DNA of 64,000 nucleotides, taken from positions 54,542,868-54,606,867 of the forward strand of contig CM070603.1 in assembly GCA_036346395.1 (NCBI GenBank). The letters run 5' to 3'. Shown piece by piece: positions 1 to 12,300 of the stretch. This DNA comes from Hsuehochloa calcarea (Eukaryota; Streptophyta; Magnoliopsida; Poales; Poaceae). A program made the translations under genes and the position numbers. Under the pieces are notes generated by a model. It ran no database searches and had not been told where the DNA came from. It saw only the letters and a program-made list of their open reading frames with translations. Numbering within the stretch: position 1 is the first letter of the stretch; each line of letters begins with the position of its first letter.

Positions 1-481
1 CTTTGGTGACAACTCACGCCAAAGCGTAGCGAGGGAAACCCAGATGCATCACGCACCGCCACACACGCCATGCAAACAACATCCCTTCCTTCATTGCAAT
101 GCATGCACATGCGATATTCCCTTCGGTTTCAATCAATGCATGCACATGCGTGTCTCTCTTTCCATCTTCTTAATTCTTAATTCTTTATTCTCTTTTTGCA
201 AGCACAGCATGCATGCACCCATGCATGAATAGTACTTGATCTTTGTACACATCATCAAACATAGGTTTGTATTAGCAGCAACTTCTTCGCTCCTTCGGCC
301 TTGTATAGTCTCCCATGCTTCTATATGTATAAAACTGCACACACACAATATGAGACTATTAGGCAGTAACATATATTCATTAGAATCAAGATTAAAATTA
401 ATTAGGAGCGAGTTCACCTGTTGATTAATCTTTTTAGCTCTTGCTCGTGTAATCGGTCCAATCGGCGGGATGTCCTCATCA
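1..481 (-). repeat. 3' LTR of the gypsy element (partial)
   Basis: Nearly the same sequence as about 7055-7542 of the 5' LTR, with scattered substitutions and small indels. It begins, on the minus strand, with TGATGAGGAC directly after a polypurine tract. It contains CATGCA-rich stretches and is truncated by the window edge. Confidence 0.93.
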
Positions 482-495
482 TCCTCCCCCTCTTG
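482..495 (-). other. Polypurine tract of the gypsy element
   Basis: On the minus strand this reads CAAGAGGGGGAGGA and stops exactly where the 3' LTR begins. It is the plus-strand primer position expected for an LTR retrotransposon and fixes the LTR boundary at 481. Confidence 0.85.
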
Positions 496-3103
496 AAAAG
501 GAGTCGTCCTCGACTCTGATTCTTCCGGTCCAAAGAATGGTGACAAATCAGCAACATTAAATGTTGAACTCACAGCATAATCATCACCCGGAAGCTCTAT
601 CTTATATGCATTGTCATTGATCTTCTCAAGTACTTTAAATGGTCCATCTCCTCGAGGCATCAACTTGGACTTACGCTTGTCCGGAAAGCGTTCTTTGCGT
701 AGATGCACCCAAACTAAGTCACCCGGTTCAAATAGCATCTTCTTTCTTGACTTGTTCGCCTTCTCAGCATAGTAACGTGCCTTCTTTTCAATTTCTTCTT
801 TAGTCTTGACATGAATTTGCTTCACATATTCAGCACGTTTTGACGCCTCCATATTAGCATGTTCATGTAGCGGCAGTGGCAGCAAATCAAGTGGCGTGAT
901 TGGTTTAAAACCATACACCACCTCAAGCAGCACAATTGAGTAGTAGAATGTACCGCCCTATTGTACATAAACTCCACATGCGGCAAACAATCTTCCCATT
1001 CTTTTAGATTCTTCTTGATCATCGTCCGTAGTAGCATTGAAAGTGTTCTATTTACCACCTCCGTTTGGCCATCTGTTTGTGGGTGACAAGTTGTAGAGAA
1101 TAACAACTTTGTCCCAAGCTTGGCCCACAAAGTCTTCAAAAATAGCTCATGAACTTGACGTCTCGATCCAAACAATCGTCTTTGGCATGCCATGCAATCT
1201 TACAATTTCCCTGAAAAACAAGTCAGCTACATGCGACGCATCGTCGCTTTTGTGACAGGGAATAAAATGTGCCATTTTAGAGAACCTATCCACAACTACA
1301 AAAACTGAATCCCTTCTCCTCTTAGTCCTAGGCAGTCCTAAAACAAAGTCCATACTAATATCCTCCCAAGGTACACTAGGAACAGGAAGTGGAGTATATA
1401 AACCATGTGGATTAAGTTTAGATTTCGCTTTGTGGCATGTCACACATCGTTGTACAAACCTTTCGACGTCACACCTCATTTTAGGCCAATAAAAGTGATC
1501 GCTCAACATCATGAAGGTCTTTTCTCTTCTAAAGTGTCCCATCAATCCACCTGCATGAGATTCCTGCAATAAAAGCAAACGCACGGACGAATCTGGAACA
1601 CATAATTTGTTAGCACGAAATAAAAACCCATCATGAATATGGAACTTATCCCATCCTTTTCCATCTTTGCATTTAGAATATGGTTCTGAAAATTCATGGT
1701 TAGAAGCATATAAATCTTTCAAACTCTCTAATCCAGGTACCTTTACTTCCAATTGAGTTAAAAGCACATGTTTTCTAGATAAAGCGTCAGCTACCACATT
1801 CTCTTTTCCTTTCTTGTACTTAACAACATATGGGAAGGTTTCAATGAATTCTACCCACTTAGCATGTCTACGGTTCAATTTAGCTTGGCTTTTCAAATAT
1901 TTCAAAGCTTCATGATCAGAGTGGATAACAAATTCTCTAGGCCAAAGATAATGTTGCCAAGTTTCAAGCACACGTACCAAAGCATACAGTTCTTTATCAT
2001 ACACAGGATAATTCAATTGAGCACCTCCTAGTTTTTCACTAAAGTATGCTACAGGTTTCCCTTCTTGCATCAAAACACCACCAATACCTATTCCACTAGC
2101 ATCACATTCAATTTCAAAAGTCTTAGTGAAATTAGGCAAAACAAGCAATGGTGCTTCAATTAAACGTTTCTTTAGTTCTTGAAAAGCTTTTTCTTGTGGT
2201 GCTCCCCATTCAAAGACAATACCTTTTTTAGTTAACTCATTTAATGGGGCAGCAATGGTGCTAAAGTCTTTAACAAAACGACGATAAAAACTAGCAAGAC
2301 CATGAAAGCTTGGTTTGACTAACATTCACGAGGAGTAGGCCAATTCTTAATTGCTTGAGCTTTTAGATTCATCTACCTCAATGCCTTGACCAGAAACAAC
2401 ATAGCCTAAAAACACAACTTTATCAGTACAGAAAGTGCATTTATCAAGATTAGCATACAGTCTCTCACTTCTAAGCACTTCTAGTACTTGTCTAGTATGG
2501 TCAATGTGTTCATCCATCGTTTTGCTATAGATTAAAATATCGTCAAAGTATACCACAACAAATTTACCAATGAATGCTCTTAAAACATGATTCATCAATC
2601 GCATGAATGTACTAGGTGCATTAGATAAACCAAAAGGCATGACTAACCACTCATACAATCCAAATTTAGTCTTAAAAGCAGTTTTCCATTCATCACCAAG
2701 TTTCATCCTAATTTGATGGTAACCACTTCTCAAATCAATCTTGGAGAATATAACAAGACACCACTAAGTTCATCTAGCATATCATCTAGCCTAGGAATAG
2801 GATGACGATATCTAACAGTGATATTGTTAATGGCACGACAATCAACACACATTCTCCATGTACCATCTTTCTTAGGAACAAGAATGACAGGAACAGCGCA
2901 AGGACTAAGACTTTCGCGTACATACCCTTTCTCAAGTAGCCCTTGGACTTGGCGCTGAATTTCTTTGGTCTCCTCCGGATTGGTACGGTATGGTGGACGG
3001 TTTGGAAGCGATCTTGTAGAACAAGATCAATTTGATGCTCTATTCCGCGCAATGGCGGAAGTCCGTAGTATCTCCTCCTAAACACATCCTCAAATGCACG
3101 CAA
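496..3103 (-). pseudogene. pol: gypsy pol: RT, RNase H and integrase (broken)
   Basis: Read from 3103 downward, the frames give in order: the start of reverse transcriptase (from 3103), the RT core with the YFDD catalytic motif (2733-2347), RNase H with the ECDASG motif and the connection region ending VVADALSR, the integrase zinc finger (two His, then CVTC) and catalytic core starting SMDFVLGLP (2325-1147), and the integrase C-terminal domain (about 1193-496). An intact gypsy pol is one open frame; here at least four pieces lie in different frames with stops between them. The last frame runs past the polypurine tract into the LTR and stops at 133, which shows that the natural stop is lost or was close to the LTR. 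This is a decayed copy with no likely enzyme activity. Confidence 0.9.
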
Positions 3104-3233
3104 AGAGAGGAAACACTACTAGGAAGAGAGGTTAAGTCGTTAGTAGAAAGCAAAACAGTTGCATCTTTGTACACAAGCACAAAGTGCATTTTTGATGGGT
3201 CATTGCTCACATCTTTCAAATCTGATTTTGTGG

Positions 3234-5113
3234 CTAACATAACCAACCCTCCTCGCTCTTACTTTTTCCTCTCATGTTTGGCTTGTGGCTCTCACTCACC
3301 GATGTATGGAACTCACTCTTTTCTTTCTTTTTACTCTCATTTTCAGCAATCTTCTTTTGCTGAAATTCAGCCTGTATTTGGCTAGGAGTCATTGGATTAA
3401 GCTCCTTGGTCTTTCCCTTCCACTTAAAAGCATATCTATTGGAACGACCATCATGTTGCACACTTATATCATATTGCCATGGCCTTCCCAACAGCAGATG
3501 GCACACGGTCATAGGCACCACATCACATTCAACGGTGTCCTCATAATCTCCAATTTTAAAAGTAACATGCACCACAAACTGAACCTTCACATCCCCACAT
3601 TCGCTAAACCATTGCACATGATATGGGCGTGGATGTTTCACTTCTTTAAACCAAGCTTCTCACACAATTCAACGCTAGCCAAGTTATGACAACTACCTCC
3701 ATCAATAATAAGTTTGATTACCTTGTTGTTTACCTTGGCTTGTGTTTGAAACAAGTTGAATCGCTGCGGATGTGCGTCTCCTTCTTGGGCAAGCATGCTC
3801 AAATTTTTAGTGACGACTAGTGCCTCTCCCGTTTCATAACTCAACACATCAATCTCATCTTCTTCATCGGATGCATTTTCATATTTCTCATTTGCATGAC
3901 TAGGTTCAACCTCATCTTCACTTGCAGATTCAAAATCTCCATCTTCATCACAAGCATGACTCGGTTGTTGGGACACTCCTAGCGATGTGCCCACGTCCCA
4001 AACACTTGAAGCATTGAATTTCTCTACTCTTTCTTTGTAGCATTAATTGAAGATGTAGGGATGGAGCCACCTTTTTCTCACTTGATGTAGGTGCTGATTT
4101 TGCAATCGAGGAAGAACGAGCATTAGTATTTGAACTAGTACTAGCTGAAGATGTACCTCGTCCTAAATTGAAGCGTGCTTTGGTGGCATTAGATGAGAAT
4201 GATGGAGCTTTCAAGTTGAAAGATGCTGTCCTTGGTGCCGGTTTCATATCTTCTAATGCGCTTCTCTGCCTTTGTCGCTTGATGCACCAAATCAACAACG
4301 ATATTGTAGGGCGATATTGCACTATCGTTTAATGTTTTTATTCATGCCAAGCGAAAACGCGCAAGTGTTTGCTCTTCATCTTCGTGCACATGTGCCCTAA
4401 TCATAGATTGCTCCATCTCCTTGTAATATTCCTCCACCGGCGACCTCCCCGCCTCAAATTCGCAATTTATCAAAAGGTCACGTTTATAGGTGTTAGGAAC
4501 AAACCGTGCTCTCGGCTCTTGCTTCATTTCAGCCCATGATGCAATTGGAGGTTCCCATTATCTTCTCTTTGGTTCAACACTTGTTCCCACCAAATCAACG
4601 ATACCCATCAAACTCAAGTGGCGCCATGTGTAGCTTCTTCTCTTAGAATAATTGTGCTTTGAATATCTTCTCTACCTTGAGCTCCCATGTGAGATATGCA
4701 TCCGGATCTAAGCACCTTCAAATTTAGGAATATTGAACTTGAGCTTCCCAAATTTTTCCTCTCGTGGTGCTCATCATGGCGACGACCATGGCGTTGATAG
4801 TTATCATTGCGGTGTAACCAAGCGTCGTCGCCAAGTCCTCAATGTGGGCAGCACCGCCGCGTCCACGGCCACGGCCACGGCCTCTCCCTTGGCCATGGTT
4901 AGCACCCACAACACCTCCCCCACGCCCGGGAAAGGGTGGACGAACCGCGTTGGCAGCGACTCGACCCGCTTGAGCTTCTCTAGCGAATCGTGCAGCCCTC
5001 TCTTCATCGGTCTCATCAAGCTCAATACCTTCTTCATGTACACCAAGCTGGGCCCGCTCTTTGCGAAGCTCCTCTAGTATCTCCCTCCTCAAGGCGCTCA
5101 TGTTGTCATTCAA
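3234..5113 (-). pseudogene. gag: gypsy gag and aspartic protease (broken)
   Basis: From 5113 downward: the gag N-terminus (a charged helix followed by a Gly/Arg-rich stretch), the gag capsid-like core (about 4527-4342, including SPVEEYYKEMEQ), a basic Ser/Thr-rich linker, and a zinc knuckle of which only CFKCLGRGH is left (about 4000). A retroviral-type protease with IIDGGSCHNLAS follows (about 3720-3680); the DGGS form of the active site is common in plant gypsy elements. The 3641-3234 frame continues to the protease end. The pieces are in different frames, so the gag-pol precursor cannot be made from this copy. Confidence 0.85.
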
Positions 5114-6590
5114 CTGAGTGTTGAAATCATTGTGAGCTTCTCAAGGTCGACTTGTGTAACATATCTTTGGTTCTCCTTCCTTCCCGACATGGTTAGTGCA
5201 AACAAAGAAAGACTATATATGTGGATGTGGATTTTTTTTTTGTGGAAACCACTCAACCTCACCTTCTCTTACCGTCCAAGTTCTTATCGTCCTTGATGGA
5301 ATTGAAGAGTCGCACGCACTTTGGTGACTGTGAGACAACACAAGGTGATAGATTAAGCGAATTCAATTGCACAAGCAATTGTTAGACAATGGCTTATTTG
5401 TGGAGCTTGGAGGGAAAAGTGTTTACCTATGCAATCTGAAATTTCTAGATATTGTAAAGTTAGGTAACAATCCAAACTAGAATTCAATGCCTAGTTGCTG
5501 ATCTTATGATAAAAGCGAAGAACGAAGCAACTCACACGCAAAGATGATGGAACTTAGTGCAATAAAAGGAATGAGCTGATATGAAGATATAAGTGATGAA
5601 CAACTAGCTCGTATTGCACAAGTTATGGAGAGACGCTAGCTAATTGCTCAATGATAAAAAATAGGGCACAAGATTGCTCAAAATAATGAAAAAAAAACAC
5701 AATCTGAAAATAAATACCTTCTAGGTGTGCTCACAAAACAATGTCGGCCAAGGACTTTTTTTTTATTCTTTCTTTTTTTTTGTAATTCCTTTTTTTTTGT
5801 CTCTGTCTTTTTTTTTCTCTCTCTCTTTTTTTTTGTATTCGGCCAACAAAAGGTTCACAAAGAGCAGTACAAGCCCTTTAGGTACAGCTAAAATTCACAA
5901 GCTAGATTGTGCAATGAGATGAAATCGAGCAGCCCTAGAGCAATATCAACAAGCTAGTCTCAATAGGAGCAAAGTATTCGCAAAGGATTGAAGTTGCTTA
6001 CAAAGATATGCGCGAAGTTTTTTTCCTCCACTGCATCAGAAAGAGATCGAGATCAGTAGCAATTACGGATCTTTGTAACCACCGAGGTATCAGAGCGTGC
6101 CAGACTCTTTGTAGCAATCACGACATCTTGTAGCCACCGGCATCTTGAGCAATTTCAGTCTTTGTTGAAATCGGGTTCTTCTTTGGTGCACCCACAACGC
6201 CGTTGGTTTTTTAGCACTATGCAGTCTGCCTCTCGAGCAAAGTGGAAGCGAGCCCCTTTTTTCACGCGATTCTTTGGCGGCGGATCTTTGCTGCAGCGAG
6301 AAGAAATTGACGCTTCTGTGGCGTGTCGCCGTAGCACACGCGACAGTACAGATTGGTTTTTTTTTTTTGGTATCGACTAACAGATTGGAAACGAGAGATT
6401 AAAGCTACGCAAAGGAAATAAGGATCAGCGACTAAACCCAATTTCTAATGGATCAAGACCTAACTAAACTCACCAAAAAAAATTCAGATCAAACTACGGG
6501 CTAAAGAAAAAAAAATTTGTGGCTTTTTTTGTGTATAGGATAGAAAATAAATCTAACTACAGATAAATTGATCCTACCGTGGCAACCGAT
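5114..6590 (-). other. gypsy untranslated leader
   Basis: The region between the primer-binding site and gag. No long frame and no protein similarity seen. It contains long T-rich runs (about 5756-5833) that are A-rich on the element's sense strand. Non-coding leader is the simplest reading. Confidence 0.6.
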
Positions 6591-6602
6591 GCTCTGATAC
6601 CA
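6591..6602 (-). other. Primer-binding site, initiator tRNA-Met
   Basis: The minus strand reads TGGTATCAGAGC, the standard plant retrotransposon sequence complementary to the 3' end of initiator tRNA-Met. It lies 3 nt inside the end of the 5' LTR, which fixes the element's orientation. Confidence 0.92.
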
Positions 6603-6605
6603 AGA

Positions 6606-7542
6606 TGATACGGGGGATGCCCGATCTTCACGACGTAGGATCGATGATAACTTTGGATCCGTGCAACCTGACGAACCGATGGCGCCAACCACTGTCAAAC
6701 AGCAACCTGCGACAAAAGAATTCGCCCAACCACACGCTCGTGATCCCGTCTACCCGATCACACCAAGTAGACGTGTCGCTGCTCCTGTAAAACACAAGGA
6801 TTCACAAGAACGACGGAACGGCACAAGAGATTGGAACTCCCTATTCTAGTGGAGGCAATATTGCTCAAACCCTAGAATCAAGAGTATATTAAAAATCTGA
6901 AAAAAAAATATATGTCGTTCCCCCTTGCAACGACGGCGTACAAGAGTATATATAGCCTCTGACTCAAAACGAGATTTCAAAATAACGTAACCGACTCGAA
7001 CACTGCTAAAAAAACTTCCTAATTAATATTTGGTGGCGGGACCCACAAACCGGTTCTTTGGGTGACAACTCACGCACAGGCGTAGCAGAGGGAAACCCGG
7101 CATGCATCACGCACCGCCACACACGCCATGCAAACAACATCCCTTCCTTCTGTTGCAATGCATGCACATGCAGTATTCCCTTCGGTTTCCAACTGAATGC
7201 ATGCACATGCGTGTCTCTCTTTCCATCTTCTTAATTCTTAATTCTTTATTCTCTTTTTGCAAGCACAGCATGCATGCACCCATGCATGAATAGTACTTGA
7301 TCTTTGTACACATCATCAAACATAGGTTTGTATTAGCAGCAACTTCTTCGCTCCTTCGGCCTTGTATAGTCTCCCATGCTTCTATATGTATAAAACTGCA
7401 CACACACAATATGAGACTATTAGGCAGTAACATATATTCATTAGAATCAAGATTAAAATTAATTAGGAGCGAGTTCACCTGTTGATTAATCTTTTTAGCT
7501 CTTGCTCGTGTAATCGGTCCAATCGGCGGGATGTCCTCATCA
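6606..7542 (-). repeat. 5' LTR of the gypsy element
   Basis: 937-bp LTR with TG...CA ends in both directions: on the plus strand it begins TGATACGG and ends CCTCATCA. It abuts the primer-binding site on one side and the 79-bp repeats at 7543 on the other. Its promoter-like TATATATA lies at 6947-6954. Positions 7055-7542 match 1-481. Confidence 0.92.
6947..6954 (-). promoter_or_regulatory. TATA box inside the 5' LTR
   Basis: TATATATA in the context GGCTATATATACTC on the minus strand, about 590 nt into the LTR. This is a sensible U3/R boundary for transcription towards gag. Motif only; no transcript evidence. Confidence 0.5.
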
Positions 7543-7700
7543 TGATACATATCACAGACGGTTTATCCTACTAAATCGTCTGTGATAGTTCATTCCATAT
7601 CTAAAAACGTTCTGTTTTTCGTGATACATATCACAGACGGTTTATCTCACTAAACCGTATGTGATAGTTCATTCCATATCTAAAAACGTTTTGTTTTTCT
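7543..7700. repeat. Two tandem 79-bp hairpin repeats, CACTA-subterminal type
   Basis: Two direct units (7543-7621 and 7622-7700) differ at only a few bases. Each contains an inverted pair, TCACAGACGGTTTA against TAAATCGTCTGTGA (13 of 14 in the first unit). The ACAGACGGTT motif is typical of the subterminal repeats of grass CACTA transposons, so this is probably a piece of such an element. The gypsy LTR ends exactly where the first unit begins. Confidence 0.6.
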
Positions 7701-8556
7701 CCTGCTAGTATCAGAAGTATCACTAAAAAATCGATAATTTTACACATGTATGAAGAATGCTAGAGTTGAAGATGGAACGCATTCTGAACCATATCAAGTG
7801 GCTCAAGAAGAGTGTGTGTATATATATTATTGTTGTAATTTACTGCCAGCCCAATAACCGAAGTTCACACTCCTCTCCTTTGCTTGGCAAAATTTGCAGC
7901 AACAATCGCCTGAGTGTTAGTTGTAGCGATCGACTGACTACCTGCACCGATCCTTCAGAAAATCATGCATGCATGAAATTTTCACCATGCATGCATGCTT
8001 GTAGGACACACTTAACTCGAAATTTTCTACATACATACTCGGTCGATCTGTCATTGCTTAGAGAATAATGCATGCAGGGCCTAAAAAGGGTTAGCTCTGC
8101 AATTAATAGGACAACTAGTCTGGTGGTTTAATTACTAGTACAGTTTGTACTAGTGACTAGTACAATTAACTTTATGGCCTTTTGAAATGAGAAAGCCAAG
8201 GATAAAGGTGGCCAGCTGCTAATATAGAGCAGGTGCATGGAGCAGAGTAACTAGAAAATTTAGTGGCTCAACTGCTCCACCAGCTTCAGCAGTTGGAGAT
8301 TGGGTGGATGCCAATTGCCAGGTGATCGAGCAGCTGTGTTAATGAAAGTAGTTCTCTCGATCCTGTGCATGTATTGTGTTTGTATGAACCTTGGGCCGGC
8401 CATGGCTTCAATACAGCTAGCCATACCATTGTTAGCTAGCTTAATTGTCGGCATATATATTGTGACTATTACAAACTATAACTACTACTAGTCTACTACT
8501 ACTGGCTATATATAGTTATTACAAATGCATGCAATTCTTCCATAACTAGCAATATA

Positions 8557-8700
8557 TTGAGGTAGAAACTCCTTAGATTTGTTCGTCAGGGGTTTGGATT
8601 GCCATTTCATCTGACAAATCAATTGCCGAGCATGCATTTCGGTTCTGTTCTTGGATTGAGGTAGAAGAGACTCCTTAGATTTGTTCGTCAGGGGTTTGGA
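8557..8700. repeat. Direct repeat pair, about 43 bp, 99 bp apart
   Basis: 8557-8598 and 8656-8700 carry the same sequence, TTGAGGTAGAA...GGGGTTTGGA, with a 3-nt length difference. Probably a local duplication in the expansin upstream region. Confidence 0.85.
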
Positions 8701-9123
8701 GGCAGTAAAAACAGTGTCTGGTCCTCTGGAATCCTGAGTGCAAACTGAATAGAATAGCTACGCGAAACTCCAAATCGGAGTGGCAACAGGGATGCTCAGT
8801 TTGGAGAAACGTACTCTAGCTGCTGAGCAGGTCTTGGCCAGCATATATATTCAGCTAGCTGAACCTGCTGGCATGCATATATATACACACACTATATAAC
8901 CATGCATTCATGCTAATCACATTCATGTAAGTAGTTGAGTTGCTGCTGCATGTACGTAAGCGGCTGGCAATGGTGGTACAGTGTGAACTAGCTAGTTGAC
9001 TTAGAAATCCGATCGAATAATTAATATTACTACAGCACGTAGTAGTAAGTTAACAAGCAGGTGATGCAAAGTGGCATTATTTCGATGGATCGATCGATGT
9101 CGTCTCTAGCTTTATTAAGAAGA

Positions 9124-9150
<27 letters not shown>
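9124..9150. repeat. (CT)n microsatellite
   Basis: About 13 CT units, some 230 nt upstream of the expansin start codon, probably in its 5' leader. CT/GA tracts are common in plant 5' leaders and core promoters. Confidence 0.95.
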
Positions 9151-9154
<4 letters not shown>

Positions 9155-9377
9155 CACACTCTGCTCTGCTCTGCTCACTGGCATGCATGCATGCTCCGGC
9201 CAGTGACTCCACTCCAGTCCATAAGTACGTAGCAGCAGTACTGTCCCCCGGCTAGCTGTGTGTCCACTGTCCACACTCCCTCTCCTGCAGCCTTCCTTGA
9301 CATTACCACCCACATTCACACCACCACCATCATCACCTATCCCCAATTCCCATAGAGCTACCTGTGGCTGTGTGACA

Positions 9378-12300
9378 ATGGGCAGGCTCCTCGCAGGCCT
9401 CGCCACCCTCCTCGCGCTCGCCGGCGCTGCGGCCGCCCGCGTCCCGGGGGTCTACACCGGCGGGCCGTGGCAGCGCGCGCATGCCACGTTCTACGGCGGG
9501 AGCGATGCCTCCGGCACCATGGGTAAGCTAGCTGTAGGCATGCGCTCATGCAGTTGATCTTCTTCTGCTGCTCATTAATTTGCGATCGAATATGCATTAC
9601 TACTGCCGGCCATTGATTGATTGTTGCATATCAATATGTGTGTAATAAATAGGCGGCGCTTGCGGGTATGGTAATCTCTACAGCGCGGGGTACGGGGTGG
9701 AGACGGGGGCGCTGAGCACGGCGCTGTTCAACGAGGGGCTGAGCTGCGGCGCGTGCTTCGAGATCAAGTGCGCGGGGGGGATGGAGCCGCGGTGGTGCCA
9801 CCCGGGGAGCCCCTCCATCCACATCACGGCCACAAACTTCTGCCCGCCCAACTACGCCCTGCCCTCCGACAACGGCGGGTGGTGCAACCCGCCGCGCCCC
9901 CACTTCGACCTCTCCATGCCCGTCTTCCTCCGCATCGCCGAGTACCGCGCCGGCGTCGTCCCCGTCACATACCGAAGGTACGTACCCTACCTACGCACGT
10001 CGCCGTCAGTCGTTCGAATGTCCAGCCGGTGGTTTGACGACACATGATAACTTTAACTAGCTCGAATTAGCTAGCCAATGACTGCAGTACGTGCAATCCA
10101 GAGGTGTGGGATCTATCGTGGCCGGTATTTTTTTTTAAAAAAAAGACTGCCTATTTAATTAAGGTATCACAAACAAACCAAAACGAACATGTTTAGCAAA
10201 AAAAAAACTTAAATACACGGCATAAGATGCTTCAAGTACTTGGCTCCTGCGAGGGCTCAAGCTTTACATTCTTCCTTTATCTTTGCAACAAGGTCCACAA
10301 AGGTGGTTTTCCTGTTAAAGAAGATTATGTTGTTCTCTTCTTTCCGAATTTTTCAGCCGTGGTTGTCATCTTTCTTGGGAGACCTCCCATATTGCTAATT
10401 TTTGTCCACCAATCCTCAATATTCCAACTATCGGTTCAATGGGATGGCTAAGAGGAGCCAAACCCAACCAACTGGTCATCGAATTCCAAACTCATCAGAA
10501 GTATCTACACGCGTGAAAAAAGGTGCAATGCCGTTTCCAGTGTTTGTCTGCGGAGAGACAAGTGTACTGGTTCGGCTAACCCCGCGCTTGCAGTCTGTCC
10601 GAGGTCCAGAGACGATTTTGGATGCGTACCCAGACACGAAGAACTTGCATTGGGGGGGGCGAGGTTTTCCATATTACCTTTTGTAAAATGTTGTTGTTGA
10701 ACCAAGAAACTGCAGCGCATAAGCGGATTTCGATGTGTATCTTCCTTCAGGTGTTATCTTCCAAGTGATCTCATCCGAGACGCTTGGGTCAAGATTGATA
10801 ATCCTTATTTTCCTCCAGAAGTCTAGGAATTATTAGATGTGATGGGTTGCTATCCCCCCCCCCAATATTGATGTCCTGGATCCATCGACCATCTTGAAGG
10901 GACGAACTCACTGTTAAGTTCTTCCTTCTGGATACTTGGAATATCTTCGGAGCCAAATCTTTGGGGTCTGTGCCATCTAGCCATGGTGTGTTCCAGAAAT
11001 TAGCTTTGTTTCTGTTGCTCAAGGTGAGTGTTGTGGTTGCTGCAAAGAGATAGCAGTCAACTCTGTTGCACGGAATGTCCATTCCCAACCAAGGTTTATG
11101 GTCAGCCTTCGATTCTTGCCAGAGCCAGCATAGTCAACCGTTGCGAACTTTTGGAGGTTGAGAACACCGAGTCCTTCGAGTTGTGTTGGTCGGCAGACGT
11201 TGTCCCAATTAACTTTACATTTCCCTCCCGAAATTGCGTTTGTACCGGCCCAAAGGAAGCGACGTCTAATGCGATCCAAGGCATGGAGAGTGCATTTTAG
11301 GGTTTTTAGGGGGAGATGAAAACCACCGCATCATCAGCATACAAGAATGTCTTGAGCCTAGCAAAACGGTCTCTCGGACGCTCCAGGTGTCCCATCTCTG
11401 TTGCTATCTCTAGCGGTCGCTGGAGGAGTCGATTGCCAGAATGAAGAGGAAAGGGGTAGCGGGTCTCCTTGTCGCAGGCCCCTCCCATGATTAATTCTTG
11501 TGCCAGGGACGCCGTTAAGGAGCACTCTGGAGGAAGCATTCGAGAGGATTGCCGACATCCAGTTTGTCCATCTGTGAGTCCTCTTCTTTGTAGTAGCTTT
11601 AGCAGGTAGTTCCATTGCACGGTATCAAATGCTTTAACAATATCTAGCTTGAGGAAGAATGTCGAGATTTTGGTTGTATGGAGTCTTCTTATTAAGTTTC
11701 TGATGAAAAGAAAGTTATCCCGATGCATGTAGATTTGACGAAAACACTGCAGTGGAGGACGATGTTAGTTATCAACTCCCTCCTTCTTGGGATCAGGACG
11801 ATGTTAGTGGTATTTAGGAGGTGCAGGTTCGTTGTGCTACGGAAGATGTGGAACACCGCAATGGTCGAGCATGATTTATAGAAATTGAAAGTGAAACCGT
11901 CCCGGTCCAGGGCTTTGTCTTTATAGCATGTGCGCAAGGGCAAGGGCGTCTGTTGCTGGCTGGTAATTAAATTAATTGTGTCGTGCTAGGTTGCTAGCTA
12001 CTAGTGTTCAAGTCGATCGCCATATCGATCTTCGATCCACAGTGTAATGTGTTTCAGTACAGAGAAGGAGCAGTATTCAATTTGGACAGCTAGCGACTGG
12101 CCTGTGCAGGCTGTACATTACATCTGCAGCCGGAGTTAAATACTTGCTTCTGCAGCACACCTGTTTAAAACTACCTGGGTGTTGCACGCGAATGGTGTGG
12201 CTATATTTATTTTAAAATTTATAGTATCCGATATAATTTAGATATTTGAGATTATATCTATGTATCTAATAGCCTATTCCGATTTTTAAGATATTGTCGA

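Larger units (their letters stand above)
1..7542 (-). mobile_element. Ty3/gypsy LTR retrotransposon, left end outside window
   Basis: An LTR retrotransposon read right to left. The 5' LTR (6606-7542), a primer-binding site, a gag-protease region, an RT-RNase H-integrase region, a polypurine tract and the start of the 3' LTR (481 down to the window edge) are all in the expected order. The protease-RT-RNase H-integrase order is diagnostic of Ty3/gypsy. The coding region is split over several frames by stops and frameshifts, so this copy is not autonomous. The LTR is 937 bp, so the missing part should be about 450 bp of 3' LTR. The right target-site duplication would be the bases at 7543-7547, but its mate lies outside the window. 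The exact family name was not determined. Confidence 0.93.
7701..9377. other. Upstream region of the expansin gene
   Basis: No gene seen. It holds several CATGCATG (RY-type) clusters at about 7967-7996 and 9182-9193, a palindromic ACTAGTAC/GTACTAGT pair near 8135, a direct repeat (8557-8598 and 8656-8700) and a CT microsatellite (9124-9150). ACTATATAACC near 8890 could be a TATA box but would imply a long leader. Presumed promoter and 5' UTR of the expansin. Confidence 0.5.

Noticed and set aside
7102..7550. Minus-strand frame resembling the integrase tail at 133-933
   Set aside because: The similarity is only to the LTR portion of that frame; this is 5' LTR sequence, not a second gene.
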